From assembly GCA_012295275.1 (NCBI GenBank), contig CM022673.1, positions 7,647,811 through 7,711,810 of the forward strand: DNA of 64,000 nucleotides, written 5' to 3'. The notes beneath the pieces are model-generated. The model made no database searches, was not told the origin of the DNA, and saw only the letters and a program-made list of their open reading frames with translations. Below, piece by piece: positions 27,477 through 39,700 of the stretch (within the stretch, counting starts at the first letter, position 1; each line of letters starts with the position of its first letter). The position numbers and the translations under genes are program-made. Source of the stretch: Chrysomallon squamiferum (taxonomy: Eukaryota; Mollusca; Gastropoda; Neomphalida; Peltospiridae).

Positions 27477-29542
27477 TTGTAATTCTTTAATTTTATTTAT
27501 TGTTATATTTATTTTTTAGATATCTTGGAACAAGCTTTGAGAATGATATTGTCAGTATATTCATGCAGTTTGTACCTGGTGGCTCTATTGCTAGTATTTT
27601 AGCCAGGTTTGGTGCTCTGGATGAGAGTGTGTTCAGACGTTACACTAAACAGATTCTAGAAGGTGTTGAATACCTGCATGAAAATGACATCATCCACAGG
27701 TAAAGAGATTAACTGATACAAACAAACAAAATTTACAAAAATAAGTAAATAAATAAATGCATAAATAAATGAATCTTGAAGCATTCTTAATCCTGAATAC
27801 AAAAACAGAAATAATTTACTTGTTTGTTTTTTTTTTCTTTTTTTTTAACTCTTCTCATACTATAAGTAACAAGTTTGATTTTTGGTTGATTTCAGTAAAA
27901 TGTGAATGAAATTAAATACACACACACATACACACATATATATTATTTATTTATTTATTTTAATTACAGGGATATCAAAGGAGGTAATGTTATGTTAATG
28001 CCTAATGGTGTAATAAAGTTAATAGACTTTGGCTGTGCTAAACGGCTGTGTATAAACCTCAGTTTAAGCCAGTCACAGATTCTCAAGTCTATGAAGGGTA
28101 CACCATACTGGATGGCACCAGAAGTTGTTAATGAAACTGGACATGGGAAGAAATCAGATATATGGTAATAAAATTACATTTAACTAAAAAAATGTATATG
28201 TATATTTTTCAGTAATCATAACTAGTTTCAGATATATGAAAAGTATTGTATGTAAAAACACTTGTTAACATTAGTGGGTAGAATAATGATATGAAGAAAA
28301 CAATTGCTGCCATTTTGTAAGCTGCTATAATTGATTATATTTTCTCACAAACAAAACACACATCATAATCAGGGAACTCTGAAACTGGAATAGGAAAACC
28401 CATTTGTGTAGTTGAAAATCTATGAAACAATCACAGTTTACATTTATCTGTCATATTGTTTTTTAGTATCTACTAAAAGGAATAATTTTTATTAAAGATA
28501 TTTATTTATATTTGATTTGTTTTTATTCTATTTCAGGAGTGTTGGTTGTACTGTGTTTGAAATGGCAACTAAAAAACCACCATGGTAATGACAACTTTTT
28601 TTATTTAGTTATTTGGTTGTTAATAACATCAAATCATTTTATTTTAATAAGATTAAATTTTGAGAAAAAATGAAACTTGTTTCATGCTTATTTTTATGCA
28701 GAAATATGGTGCATTTTTTTATGCACATTTTTTTTTTTTGCTGGAATACTAAATATTTGTCTTAATTTATCAAATGTTTCTTTCAGGGCAAATGTCAATC
28801 CACTGGCTGCTATATTTGCAATTGGTTCAAATAAACCCATTCCTCCTTTACCAGAGCAGTTTTCTGCAGATGCTCGTAATTTCGTTGAAAGCTGTCTTAC
28901 CAGGTAAAAATATGTCACATAAAAATCATTGAAAATGTATTAGGCATTCTGAAACCAAATCATACCAAATGAATAAATAAGAAGTAAAAATGTGGGAAAA
29001 AAAGTAAAATGCATAGATACAAATTGTAAGAAAATTATAAAAAATATTTTTAAAAAGTTAGCCTCTCATTTCATGATTTTGATTTTCATGCTAGCATATA
29101 CTGATAATGATTCACCACCTTTTTGTTTGTTCTATCTTTGATCCTTGATTAAAATTATATTCATTTATAAAATTCAACCGAAAATTTGACTGAAAACAAC
29201 AACAAAAACAACAAAGGTATAATTACAGAAAAAGAAAAGAAATTGGATTTATAAATAAAAAGGTCACTGCATTTTGTTATCATTTATAGCTGTAATATTT
29301 TTTTCATAACTAACAGTTTCTTTATTTTCAATTAATAATTAACAAAACTATTAAAATATTGTTTGAGAAAGTAAAGGCTACTTAATAAAAGCATCATTAA
29401 TATATAAAATAGCCTGGTATTAAATGTGCCATTATAGTAATATTATAACTGTCATATTTTCAGAGACCAGAATAAAAGATTATCTGCCTCAGAACTGCTG
29501 CAGCATCCTTTCATTTTGAAGAAATCTCCATCAAGAAAATAA
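11483..29542 (+). CDS. MAP3K19: MAP3K19-type ankyrin-repeat protein kinase (23 coding exons, two apparent +1 frameshifts)
   Basis: Serine/threonine MAP kinase kinase kinase of the STE11/MAP3K19 (YSK4/RCK) family. Coding exons: 11483-11704, 12053-12181, 12435-12629, 15452-15612, 16455-16570, 16843-16982, 17674-17935, 18249-18294, 18452-18554, 19150-19346, 19681-19747, 20130-20254, 20530-20679, 21115-21254, 21495-25755, 25902-25994, 26210-26347, 26886-27037, 27520-27699, 27970-28164, 28537-28584, 28787-28903 and 29464-29542. All junctions are GT-AG and phase-consistent. The exons sum to 7316 nt, or 7314 nt (about 2437 aa) once the two extra bases near 17725 and 22257-22260 are discounted. The start at 11483 is the first AUG in frame after an in-frame stop at 11432. 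The kinase closely resembles vertebrate MAP3K19 throughout (for example FVPGGSI, YLHEN, NVMLMP, KLIDFGCA, GTPYWMAPEV). The protein is much longer than the roughly 1300-aa human one, mainly through the ankyrin region and linker. Confidence 0.9.
12256..12310. repeat. Imperfect (CA)n microsatellite
   Basis: Interrupted CACACA/GACACA repeat inside the second coding intron of MAP3K19. The antisense frames over it are repeat artefacts. Confidence 0.85.
12630..15451 (+). other. Intron of MAP3K19 with a less AT-rich block
   Basis: A 2.8-kb intron. It contains a long T-rich tract (13318-13414) and a compositionally distinct block around 14286-14540 that is richer in G and C than its flanks and may be a decayed transposable element. 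I recognise no gene in it. Confidence 0.4.
21495..25755 (+). other. 4.26-kb exon encoding the disordered linker of MAP3K19
   Basis: One exceptionally long exon encodes about 1420 residues rich in Ser, Lys, Asn, Thr and Val with no folded domain that I recognise. Notable segments are a motif with NPFEDFALPDYNIPTVKP (near 23840-23890), a strongly basic Arg/Lys stretch (about 23960-24175) that could act as a nuclear-localisation or nucleic-acid-binding patch, an acidic Ser/Asp block (near 24300-24350), and two acidic copies of K-AMI-AD (25455-25520). The frame changes by +1 at 22257-22261, where TCC TAA interrupts it and reading resumes as AAA AAT AAG. Human MAP3K19 also has a long poorly ordered N-terminal part, so fast evolution here is expected. 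Confidence 0.85.
26594..26640. repeat. (GT)n microsatellite
   Basis: Two GT runs separated by TCCAT inside a MAP3K19 intron. GT-rich sequence continues to about 26690. Confidence 0.85.
27435..27474. repeat. (TTA)n microsatellite
   Basis: Thirteen TTA units in the intron just upstream of the kinase exon at 27520. Confidence 0.9.
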
Positions 29543-32500
29543 AGAAAATTTCTTTGTAAACAGTGGAAATTCAAAAAATAAACCATCTTGCAGCCAGTAA
29601 CATCATTATGATAAATGTTGTGAAAAAGAGTGCCAGATAAAAGGAGTTATACTGCAGTATTTCATCTGTGTTATGCAGCTGTATTTCAGCCAGTTCATGC
29701 TTTTGTTATACAGCAGTGTGTCAGTCAGGCAAAGTTCTGTTTGTATGTGTATTAAACAGATGTATTTCAGCCAATTATACATGTATAGGTATACTTTAGT
29801 TGCTTATCTACTAGACAGACATATGGAATTTTTCAGTCATTTAATGATTTATATGCAATTTACTCATTGTGATTAAAGCCACGTGGAAATACAACGGTAT
29901 TACACTTAAAATGTGATTTTGGATGCACCATGATTTAATTATTCATATATTTAAAAAAAAATTATATGAATGTGCAAAATAAAGAATCAGATTTGGTTTT
30001 TAATTTTGTACATTAAGTTCAGTGCAGGAATAAATATTGCATTAAATCAGTATTTCCTCTTTATTAAATCACTGTATTAGTACCACCAAGCTAGCATTAA
30101 CATCTTTCTGACAGGAACATTCAACTTGAAAATCTTAAAGTTTTAAATAAGTACTGCATTGAACGAACATCAACATTTCAGTAATAAGAGTAATTATTGC
30201 AAACATTCAACAAATAGTATCAGTGATTATCAAATACATTAAAGAAGTTTTCAACAAACATTGAATAAGCACAAAAAACTTTCTCCAAGTTTTGAATTAG
30301 TACCAGAGATATTTAACAGTAACTGAATTAGCAATCACTCAGTTGGCATTATGTTAAAAAAATACTGAATCAGTGTATAAATTATTCAGCTAGAATTGAA
30401 TAAGTAGCTGAAGTATTCCCAAGTATTGAATCAACACCTTAAGTATTCCACAAGTATTGAATCAGCACCTTAAGTATTCCACAAGTATTGAATCAGCACC
30501 TGATGTATTCGTCAAGTATTGAATCAGCACCTGAAGTATTCCACAAGTATTGAATCAGCACATGAAGTATTCCACAAGTATTGAATCAACACCTTAAGTA
30601 TTCCACAAGTATTGAATCAGCACCTTAAGTATTCCACAAGTATTGAATCAGCACCTGATGTATTCGTCAAGTATTGAATCAGCACCTGATGTATTCGTCA
30701 AGTATTGAATCAGCACCTGATGTATTCCACAAGTATTGAATCAGCACATGAAGTATTCCACAAGTATTGAATCAGCACATGAAGTATTCCACAAGTATTG
30801 AATCAGCACCTTAAGTATTCCACAAGTATTGAATCAACACCTTAAGTATTCCACAAGTATTGAATCAGCACATGAAGTATTCCACATGTATTGAATCAGC
30901 ACCTGATGTATTCATCAAGAATTGAATCAACCACCTGAAGTATTCATACTAGTACTGAATCAGTGTCTCAAGTATTCAGCAAATATTGCGTAAATTTAAC
31001 GTTAAGAAAGAAAAGATAAACTGTACTATGTTCACATGGATGTACATAGTAATTTTCTTTTTGCAATAATGATTCGAATGGGTATTTTGTAAGAATGTTG
31101 GTTTTTTTACTGTGTTCTTTAACCTGAAATACAGAGATAACTGTTTAAAGTGTGCCTAACTTTTGTAATGGTGATGTGTGGTTTTGTGCAGCAAGAACTG
31201 TATGAAAATGGATAACTTGTCTTTTTACAAGTTCCTATTATTTGGCTGTTTTGGAATGAGTTTATGAAGATATGATCTCAAAAATGTAATACTCTGATTT
31301 TGTTTTTGAGATCTTGGACAAAGGTGCTAGAAATTTAGCACACTTCTGTGTTAAAGTGTTGTGATGGACTTGTTACTCTTGTGAGAGGATTACATTCTAT
31401 CGATTTTTCATTTAGTTAATTTATTTACCTTTTATTTGAAATTAAGAAAAGCAATGATTTTTGGGGAACAAAGATGTGTGTTTTTATTTTCAAAATATTC
31501 TTCATTTCTTTTTCTTTGTTTTTTATGAATAATTCTGAAAAATAAAACATTGGACACATTTGAGAATTTGAAACCTGGAGAGTAATTTCAGTCCAGTCAC
31601 CAACTGCTGATGGATTTTAATTGTGATATATCAACTATTCACTTAGATTTTCAACAAAAATGCAATCTTTTGTACTTGTTGTGACTTCACAAAATCATGA
31701 TCAATAATTCAGTGTGTGAAATTTTGTAACAATTAGTATTTTACAGGACTCAGTTTTTAATGTGTTGGTTGTAACAAAACTAAACATTCCATCTTTTTTG
31801 CTATTTACACAGTTGTGATATATATATAAAACGTTTTAGAATTATTTACAATGATTTTAATTTACTTTTGCTGTTCTGAATTTTGTTTTAACCAATAACT
31901 TTTGATAATATTTTAACCAACTTAATATTTGATCTTTGTACATGAGCACAAGCACACTCACATACATTAATTTCAAGTATATTCATTTACTTAACCTTGT
32001 AAAAATCTGTATAGAGAAAATTACTAATTTTATAAAACTAGGATCATTTTAATTTTATGTAATGGTTTTTACTCCACTTGGGTTTTATGATAATTTTTAC
32101 TGCTTTATGTAAATTACTTTTTTAACAATTTTGAATGAAATGATAAATTAAGACTGTATTGAATGGGCATTTCATGTAAATATTTTATGGCAGGAAATGT
32201 GTAAAAATATTACAAATATCTTCTATTGTGTAAATCTATAGTTTGATGTTTGTAACAAGATTTAGAATCTTTGACAGTTTTTCTTCATACAGTTTTGTGT
32301 TTTTTTCATTCTACCATTATATATTTGAATATTAATATAGAATTCATTTGTTTTAAATACAGTGTCTTCATTTGTATCACTTTTATAGTTTTTACAGTTC
32401 TTTGTAAATATACACCACCATTTTCCTTTTCTAAAGTATCTTTTAAATTTTAAAATCAATGAAAATATGTATACTGCTGATAATTTACATTTTTTGAGTG

Positions 32501-33520
32501 CTAAAAGAATAACTTTTTATGCAGAAATTTTACATTTTTCCACACCAGGTTTGTACATTTTATACAAAACCCTGAGAAGCAATCTAATTCACCTCTTTTT
32601 TTTTTGGATGTAACCTTTTTATTTCATTTGTCATGCAAAATGCCAATTATGCAATATTTGAAAAGCAATTTCAGATTTGTTAAGTACCTCTTTTTAAAAG
32701 GTTAAGAAATTAATACAAAAATAAACTTTTTAAACTTCTATGTATCACTGATATTTTGGGGAGTTATTTAGCTTTTGGATGCCAAAATTACCTTTATCTT
32801 TAGTTTTGGAAGTTGATCCTTTTATGTACATATATACGTATAATTTTATTGTTGTTTATGCACATTCCACTTTTAAACTTTATAAATTTATTTGTAATAT
32901 ATTTTGTAAATCATATCAAATCATTGTATTTAGCATTTATTATAAAATATAACCAAACTAGTACTAGTTACTATTCACCCATTACTAAGTGTTTCTGTGC
33001 TGACTGAAGACTGCAATTGTTTATTAACATATGAAATGTTTTAAATAGTTGGCTTGTTCAGCTTTTTTGAAAGAATAAAATAACTGTATTACACCAAGTA
33101 TTAATAAGTAAGCAGAATGATAGCAAACAATGGAAACAAAATCAGCTAAAGATTAAAATCTTACTTAAAATTCAGCACATTTATATTACCATTTGTATAT
33201 AATTTTTTAAAACATGTGGAAGTTTATTTTTGTCATACAACTGCTACCGATACCAACTAAGCCATGTGTACATTTTGTTCAGTGTAAATACCAGCGATAC
33301 TTACTAGCATGACAACAATGGTTAGAGCTAAATACAAGTAATTCACATTTTAATTTAATATTTTGTGTATTTTTATTTGCATCGTCCTCCCAATTCAGAT
33401 GTAAATAACTTCCTTACCCCAACTAACATCAATCATACAAGTATAACCATTAGCCAAAATTGTATTTTTGTATGTACCACATGTACAATCTTTAATAAAA
33501 ACATTTTGAATAATACTGTT
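29543..33520 (+). other. Probable MAP3K19 3' UTR with several poly(A) signals
   Basis: No coding potential is visible. AATAAA signals on the + strand occur at 29577-29582, 29978-29983, 31541-31546 and 33494-33499, so the 3' UTR could be short (under 100 nt) or as long as about 4 kb. The convergent RPS11 gene begins at about 33750. The 31-bp minisatellite would lie inside the longer transcript forms. Confidence 0.45.
30421..30965. repeat. 31-bp minisatellite, about 18 copies
   Basis: Direct tandem repeat with a 31-bp period (first two units start at 30421 and 30452) and a core like AAGTATTGAATCAGCACCTG. Variants alternate between CCTTAAG, CCTGATG and CATGAAG at one end and CCACA or CGTCA at the other. 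Whole variant blocks recur, which indicates multi-unit duplication. Diverged copies extend to either side (about 30200-30420 and up to about 31000). There are no spacers. Confidence 0.95.
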
Positions 33521-33748
33521 TTGTTTTGTCAGTAATAATATAATCTTTTTCCACACAAATAAAAACACTGATTACTGCTGTAAACAAGAATTGGACATAT
33601 GGACAAATACAAGTTTTAATTGGAGTGTAGCTGGAAAATTAAAATGGTTGGATGTATTAGTTCAACTGACCATACATTAAAAAAAAAAAAAAAAAAAAAA
33701 ATTAAAATTAAAATGAAAACAAATAACAAAAAAGTAAGATGTATACAT

Positions 33749-33754
33749 TTTATT
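33749..33754 (-). terminator. RPS11 poly(A) signal
   Basis: AATAAA on the minus strand, 17-22 bases past the RPS11 stop codon. A very short 3' UTR is usual for ribosomal-protein mRNAs. Confidence 0.7.
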
Positions 33755-33770
33755 TTCAGTCTGTCACTGT

Positions 33771-36700
33771 TTAAAATTTACGAAATGCTTTTTTAGATCG
33801 TGAAGTCTTCATAACTTTCAGAACATTGAAGCATACAGTTTTGGAGAGAGGTCTGCATTCACCAATTGTCACAACATCACCAACGGAAATATCCCTGAAA
33901 AATTAAAAACATTTGTTACAAATAAATAGTCATAAATGTATCAAAAGATAATAAATGGTTCTTTTATTCTGGAACTTTTTTTGGTAAATATTTGAAACAA
34001 GTAGTAATGGTTTAATAAAACCTGTTTGGTACAAGCTGGTGTAAAATCTTTCAGAGACTTCTGAAGTATCATCACAGGATTTATGAAGACCATCGTGATT
34101 ATCATTTCGGATAATGCACCAAGAGAAAAGGTTAACAAATATTTAGTGACATATGTTACTTTAGCAAACACTGTACTGCACCTTCAGTATTTAAGTATCT
34201 TTACTCACCTTTTTAAAAAATTTATTTCAACTTCAGTGGTAAAAATGTTTTTAACCATATGCTTATTTAATCTTAATATTATTGTAAATAGCAAAATATT
34301 TTCCATGAGAAAATTTAAAAAAATCTATGCATTTTAATATATTTCTACATCAAAACTGATCAGAATATTTAGACTAACTAAAATCTTAATTTTATTATCA
34401 TGGTTTGTTTCAAGTGCAACATCTGCAATCAGAAATTTAAATTTGTCATCAATTATATTTTATGAAGACCATCGTGATTAGATATCATCATTGCAGATAA
34501 TGCACCAATAAAAATGAAAAAACCAAGAAACAAATAAAATAAATTATTTTAATCAACATTACTCTGGATTGGTATTTAAAAAAGTAAACCAGCAGCAGTA
34601 TCTAATCAATTCCTGTGTATGTATGGAAATGTAATGTATTAGCTATTGTGTACTAATATTTATTTCTTTAGACATCTCCATCATGTGGAAATAGTCGCAA
34701 GAAAACTGACTGATCTACATAAATAAATCATGATAAAAATGGAACATTTTTGTTTAAAACACTTTATAGCTTAACATTTTCTTTCATGTTTATTTGTTTA
34801 CTGAATAACACAGCAATATTAATATTAAAAGATTTACTAAATGTAGTTTCAAACTGGATGTTGGATAATATACAAAATCATGCAAAGATTGAACTGCAAA
34901 AATTGACAGAAAATCTAAGATAAAATGACATAGTAAATTACTTCTACATATGTACAGATTTTATACATCAGTGCAATATCTGCATTGTCAGAATTTTAAT
35001 TTGTCATCAATTTTATTTTATGAAGACCATCGTGATTAGATATCATCATTACAGAACACACACTGATGAAAATTTTAAAAACAGCTTTAAACTAATACAA
35101 AACTGAATTCAAACCTTTAGAGTAGTGAGAATCAAAAGGATGATTTATTATAAATTTGCTTAAAAAATATGCTGAACAGATAGTCATAGGACCATTTATC
35201 TGGCAAGCTTGGGGCTTGATGTGATCTAGATTTCTGGTCCAAAACTGAAGATCAATATAAAATAATGAAAAATTGTGAGTGCAAAAGCTTTTAGAAGTGT
35301 AACATGCTGTGTATTATAATTTCATTAGAAAATGTGTTATTAGTGATTTATCTTACTTCAGAAACTGGTGAATATCTTCATGGTTTTTTTTAAGATAAAA
35401 TAATTTCATCACTGTAGATAAACTCACTGTTCATGTGTGCTGGAGTTAATACAGATTTTGATATATTCTATAGTAGTATTAGCTGTCAAATGCATTCAGA
35501 AAAGCAAATTACTAAATCTACATCCTGAAGAGCCATGCCTTGTTAGAACAGTCATAAACCAAATGTAGAACAATTAACAAACTGAGGATGACAGATATTC
35601 CTATTTCTTTACCAATAGATGAAATGTTTAGTAATTAGTACTTCTGAACTACTTTATATTCTTTAAATATATTTTATATATTAAATTGTACTGAAATTTG
35701 TCTATTAAAAATAATTTGAAAATTAAATATAATTTCAACATCTGCAATCAGAAATTACAATTTTGTCATCAACATGTTATGAAGACCACATCATTACAGA
35801 AAAAAACACTGTTAAAAATCATTAAACTTCAAATACTTTTCAAGCAATATATAGAATTTTATCTATGCTAGAATTTGGTTTGTATCCATATAAAAAATAT
35901 AAATCCTGTTCTTGCAATAACTTAAGTTTGTATATTTATTTAAATTTTATACTGCTGAATAAAATAAAGCATCTACAACGAGATATTTGAAAATGAAATT
36001 AATGATTAAATATATCTGTACAAAAACCCATTTTATTAAATATAAATATTGCAATAAAGCATCTACAACTATTTGAAAATATTAATGGTATATCTGCTGT
36101 CAGAAAGGTGAATATCATCATGACATTTAAGAAGGGGATCGTGATTGTTTCATCATTGCAGACATCAAAATTGTTAATTTATGATCAACAATGTTTTTAC
36201 AGACTAATAATTTTTTTTTAAAAAGGATGGCAGATAAATGAATGAAGATTCAGTAACACCAATGGAAAGAAAGATTTTTGCTATAGGTTGTTTAAGACTG
36301 AAAGCATGCCAATGAAGAAGCTAAACCCTCCAAACTAAATCCTGCATCCAAAGCAAAAAATGTGTGATGTTGCTTGAAACTACATTCCATTTACACTTAG
36401 ATACAAAAATAATAAAAGACTACTGTGATACATTTTTATCATTACAGACAGGAATTGAAATAATATCAATTTATTAGCATGCACATGCTAAAAAATTAAT
36501 TGTTGTTCTGAAGTACATGCCCTGAAATAATATCAAAGAAAAGAATTTACAAATGTTCTCAATGCTAGTTTCATCATACAAGTATCACAAGTAGTTATTT
36601 AACTATAAAAGGCTTCTACAATACTTCACAACGCACAGATGGATATTATAGGGAAATCTGTTTAATTTGCTTGTTAATATGTTCTTGGCAATATGATCCA

Positions 36701-39700
36701 TATTTAGTATAATCCTATCTTTAATAATTTATTTTCCTGTAATTTACTAATCTAATAAAATTGTTCATGTGTGCTGGAGTTAATTCAGATTTTGATATAT
36801 TCTATAGTAGTATTAGCTGTCAAATGTATTCAGAAAAGCAAATTACTAAATCTACATCCTGAAGAGCCATGCCTTGTTAGAGCAGTCATAAACCAAATGT
36901 AGAACAACTAACAAACTGAGGATGACAGATATTCCTACTTCTTTACCAATAGATGAAATGTTTAGTAATTAGTACTTCTGAACTACTTTATCTTCTTTAA
37001 ATATATTTTATATATTAAATTGTTTGGCCTGATCTAATTAGTGCTATCATGTAGTAAAATATTATTACATTTAAATTTCAAATAGGTTACAACCCAAGTA
37101 ATCTATTAATCATTGAATTATGAAAATTAACATTTATATACCAGTGCAACATCTGCAATCAGAAATTACAATTTTGTCATCAACATGTTATGAAGACCAT
37201 CGTGATAATGTATCATCATTACAGAAAAAACACTGTTAAACTTCAAATACTTTCAAGCAATATACAGAAGTAAATAGCTATCTATGCTAGAATTTGGTTT
37301 GTATCCATATAAAATGATGTTTGTATCAAGAATTACCCCATACACATGCCCCCCAAAAATCCTGTTCTGCTGATTAACCAAGTAACTTAAGTTTGTATAT
37401 TTATTTAAATTTTATACACCTGAATAAAATAAATCAACTGGACACAATTTCTTTCCGAGATGGAAATTTTATAAATGGTCTGAAAATAATTTGATTAAAT
37501 ATAATTTCTAACTGTTGTGTGTACAAAAACCCATTTTATTAAATATAAATATTGCAATAAAGCATCTACAACTATTTGAAAATATTAATGGTATATCTGC
37601 TTTCAGAAACGTGAATATCATCATGACATTTAAGAAGGGGATCGTGATCGTTTCATCATTGCAGACATCAAAATTGTTAATTTATGATCAACAAGCCTCT
37701 TATTAAATTTACTATGTTCTTACAGAATAATAATTTTTTTTAAAAGGATGGCAGATAAATGAAGGAAGATTCAGTAATACCAATGGAAAGACAGATTTTT
37801 GCTATAGGTTGTTTAAGACTGAAAGCATGCCAATGAAGAAGCTAAACCCCTCCAAACTAAATCCTGCATTCAAAGCAAAAAATGTGTGATGTTGCTTGAA
37901 ACTACATTCCATTTACACTTACATAGATACAAAAATAAAAAGACTACTGTGATAAATTTTTATCATTACAGACAGGAATTGTAATAGTATCAATTTATTA
38001 GCATGCACATGCTAAAAAATTAATTGTTCTAAAGTACACGCCCTGAAATAATATCAAAGAAAAGAATTTACAAATATTCAGAATGCTAGTTTCATCATAC
38101 AAGTGTCACAAGTGGTTATTTAACTATAAAAGGCTTCTACAATGGCTCGCAACACACAGATGGATATTAAAGGGAAATCTGTTTAATTTGCTTGTTAATA
38201 TGATCCATATTTACTATAATCCTATCTTTAATAATTTATTTTCCTGTAATTTACTAATCTAATAAAATTGTTCATGTGTGCTGGAGTTAATACAGATTTT
38301 GATATATTCTATAGTAGTATTAGCTGTCAAATGCATTCAGAAAAGCAGATTACTAAATCTACATCCTGAAGAGCCATGCCTTGTTAGAGCAGTTATAAAC
38401 CAAATGTAGAACAACTAATAAACTGAGGATGACGGATATTCCTATTTCTTTACCAATAGATGAAATGTTTAGTAATTAGTACTTCTGAACTACTTTATAT
38501 TCTTTAAATATATTTTATATATTAAATTGTTTGGCCCGATCTAATTAGTGCTATCATGTAGTAAAATATTATTACATTTAAATTTCAAATAGGTTACAGC
38601 CCAAGTAAACTATTAATCTATTAAATATTGAATTATGAAAATTAACATTTATATACCAGTGCAACATCTGCAATCAGAAATTACAATTTTGTCATCAACA
38701 TGTTATGAAGACCATCGTGATAATGTATCATCATTACAGAAAAAACACTGTTAGAACTTCAAATACTTTCAAGCAATATACAGAAGTAAATAGCTATCTA
38801 TGCTAGAATTTGGTTTGTATCCATATAAAATGATGTTTGTAACAAGAATTACCCCATACACATGCCCCCCCAAAATCCTATTCTTCTAATTAAGCAAGTA
38901 ACTTAAGTTTGTATATTTATTTAAATTTTATACGCTGAATAAAATAACGCAGCTGGACACAATTTCTTTCCGAGATGGAAATTTTATAAATTGTCTGGAA
39001 ATAATTTGATTAAATATAAATATTGCAATAAAGCATCTACAACTATTTGAAAATATTAATGGTATATCTGCTTTCAGAAATGTAAATATCATCATGACAT
39101 TTAAGAAGGGGATCGTGATTGTTTCATCATTGCAGACATCAAAATTGTTAATTTATGATCAACAAGCCTCTTATTAAATTTACTATGTTTTTACCGAATA
39201 ATAATTTAAAATAAAAGGATGGCAGATAAATGAAGGAAGATTCAGTAATACCAATGGAAAGACAGATTTTTGCTATAGGTTGTTTAAGACTGAAAGCATG
39301 CCAATGAAGAAGCTAAACCCTCCAAACTAAATTCTGCATCCAAAGCAAAAAAATGTGTGATGTTGCTTGAAACTACATTCCATTTACGCTTAGATACAAA
39401 AATAATAAAAGACTATTGTGATAAATTTTTATCATTACAGACAGGAATTGAAATAATATCAATTTATTAGCATGCACATGCTAAAAAATTAATTGTTGTT
39501 CTGAAGTACATGCCTTGAAATAATATCAAAGAAAAGAATTTACAAATATTCAGAATGCTAGTTTCATCATACAAGTGTCACAAGTGGTTATTTAACTGTA
39601 AAGTGCTTCTACAATGGCTCACAACACACAGATGGATATTATAGGGAAATCAGTTTAATTTGCTTGTTAATATGTTCTTGGCAATATGATCCATATTTAC

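Larger units (their letters stand above)
26210..29542 (+). other. Catalytic kinase domain of MAP3K19 (last 7 coding exons)
   Basis: A complete STE-family kinase domain at the C terminus. Visible elements in order: glycine loop LGRGAFGVV, ATP-binding lysine in IAVKQI, alpha-C glutamate in EEVELL, catalytic loop HRDIKGGNVML, DFG in KLIDFGCAKRL, activation-segment end KGTPYWMAPEV, then SDIWSVGCTVFEMA, and the terminal RLSASELLQHPF. All catalytic residues are present, so the enzyme should be active. The stop follows about 10 residues after the domain, as in vertebrate MAP3K19. The family activates MAP2Ks upstream of JNK, p38 and ERK. Confidence 0.95.

Noticed and set aside
30421-30965. Regular direct repeats resembling a CRISPR array
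   Set aside because: The 31-bp units abut with no unique spacers, and the DNA is animal nuclear. It is a minisatellite.
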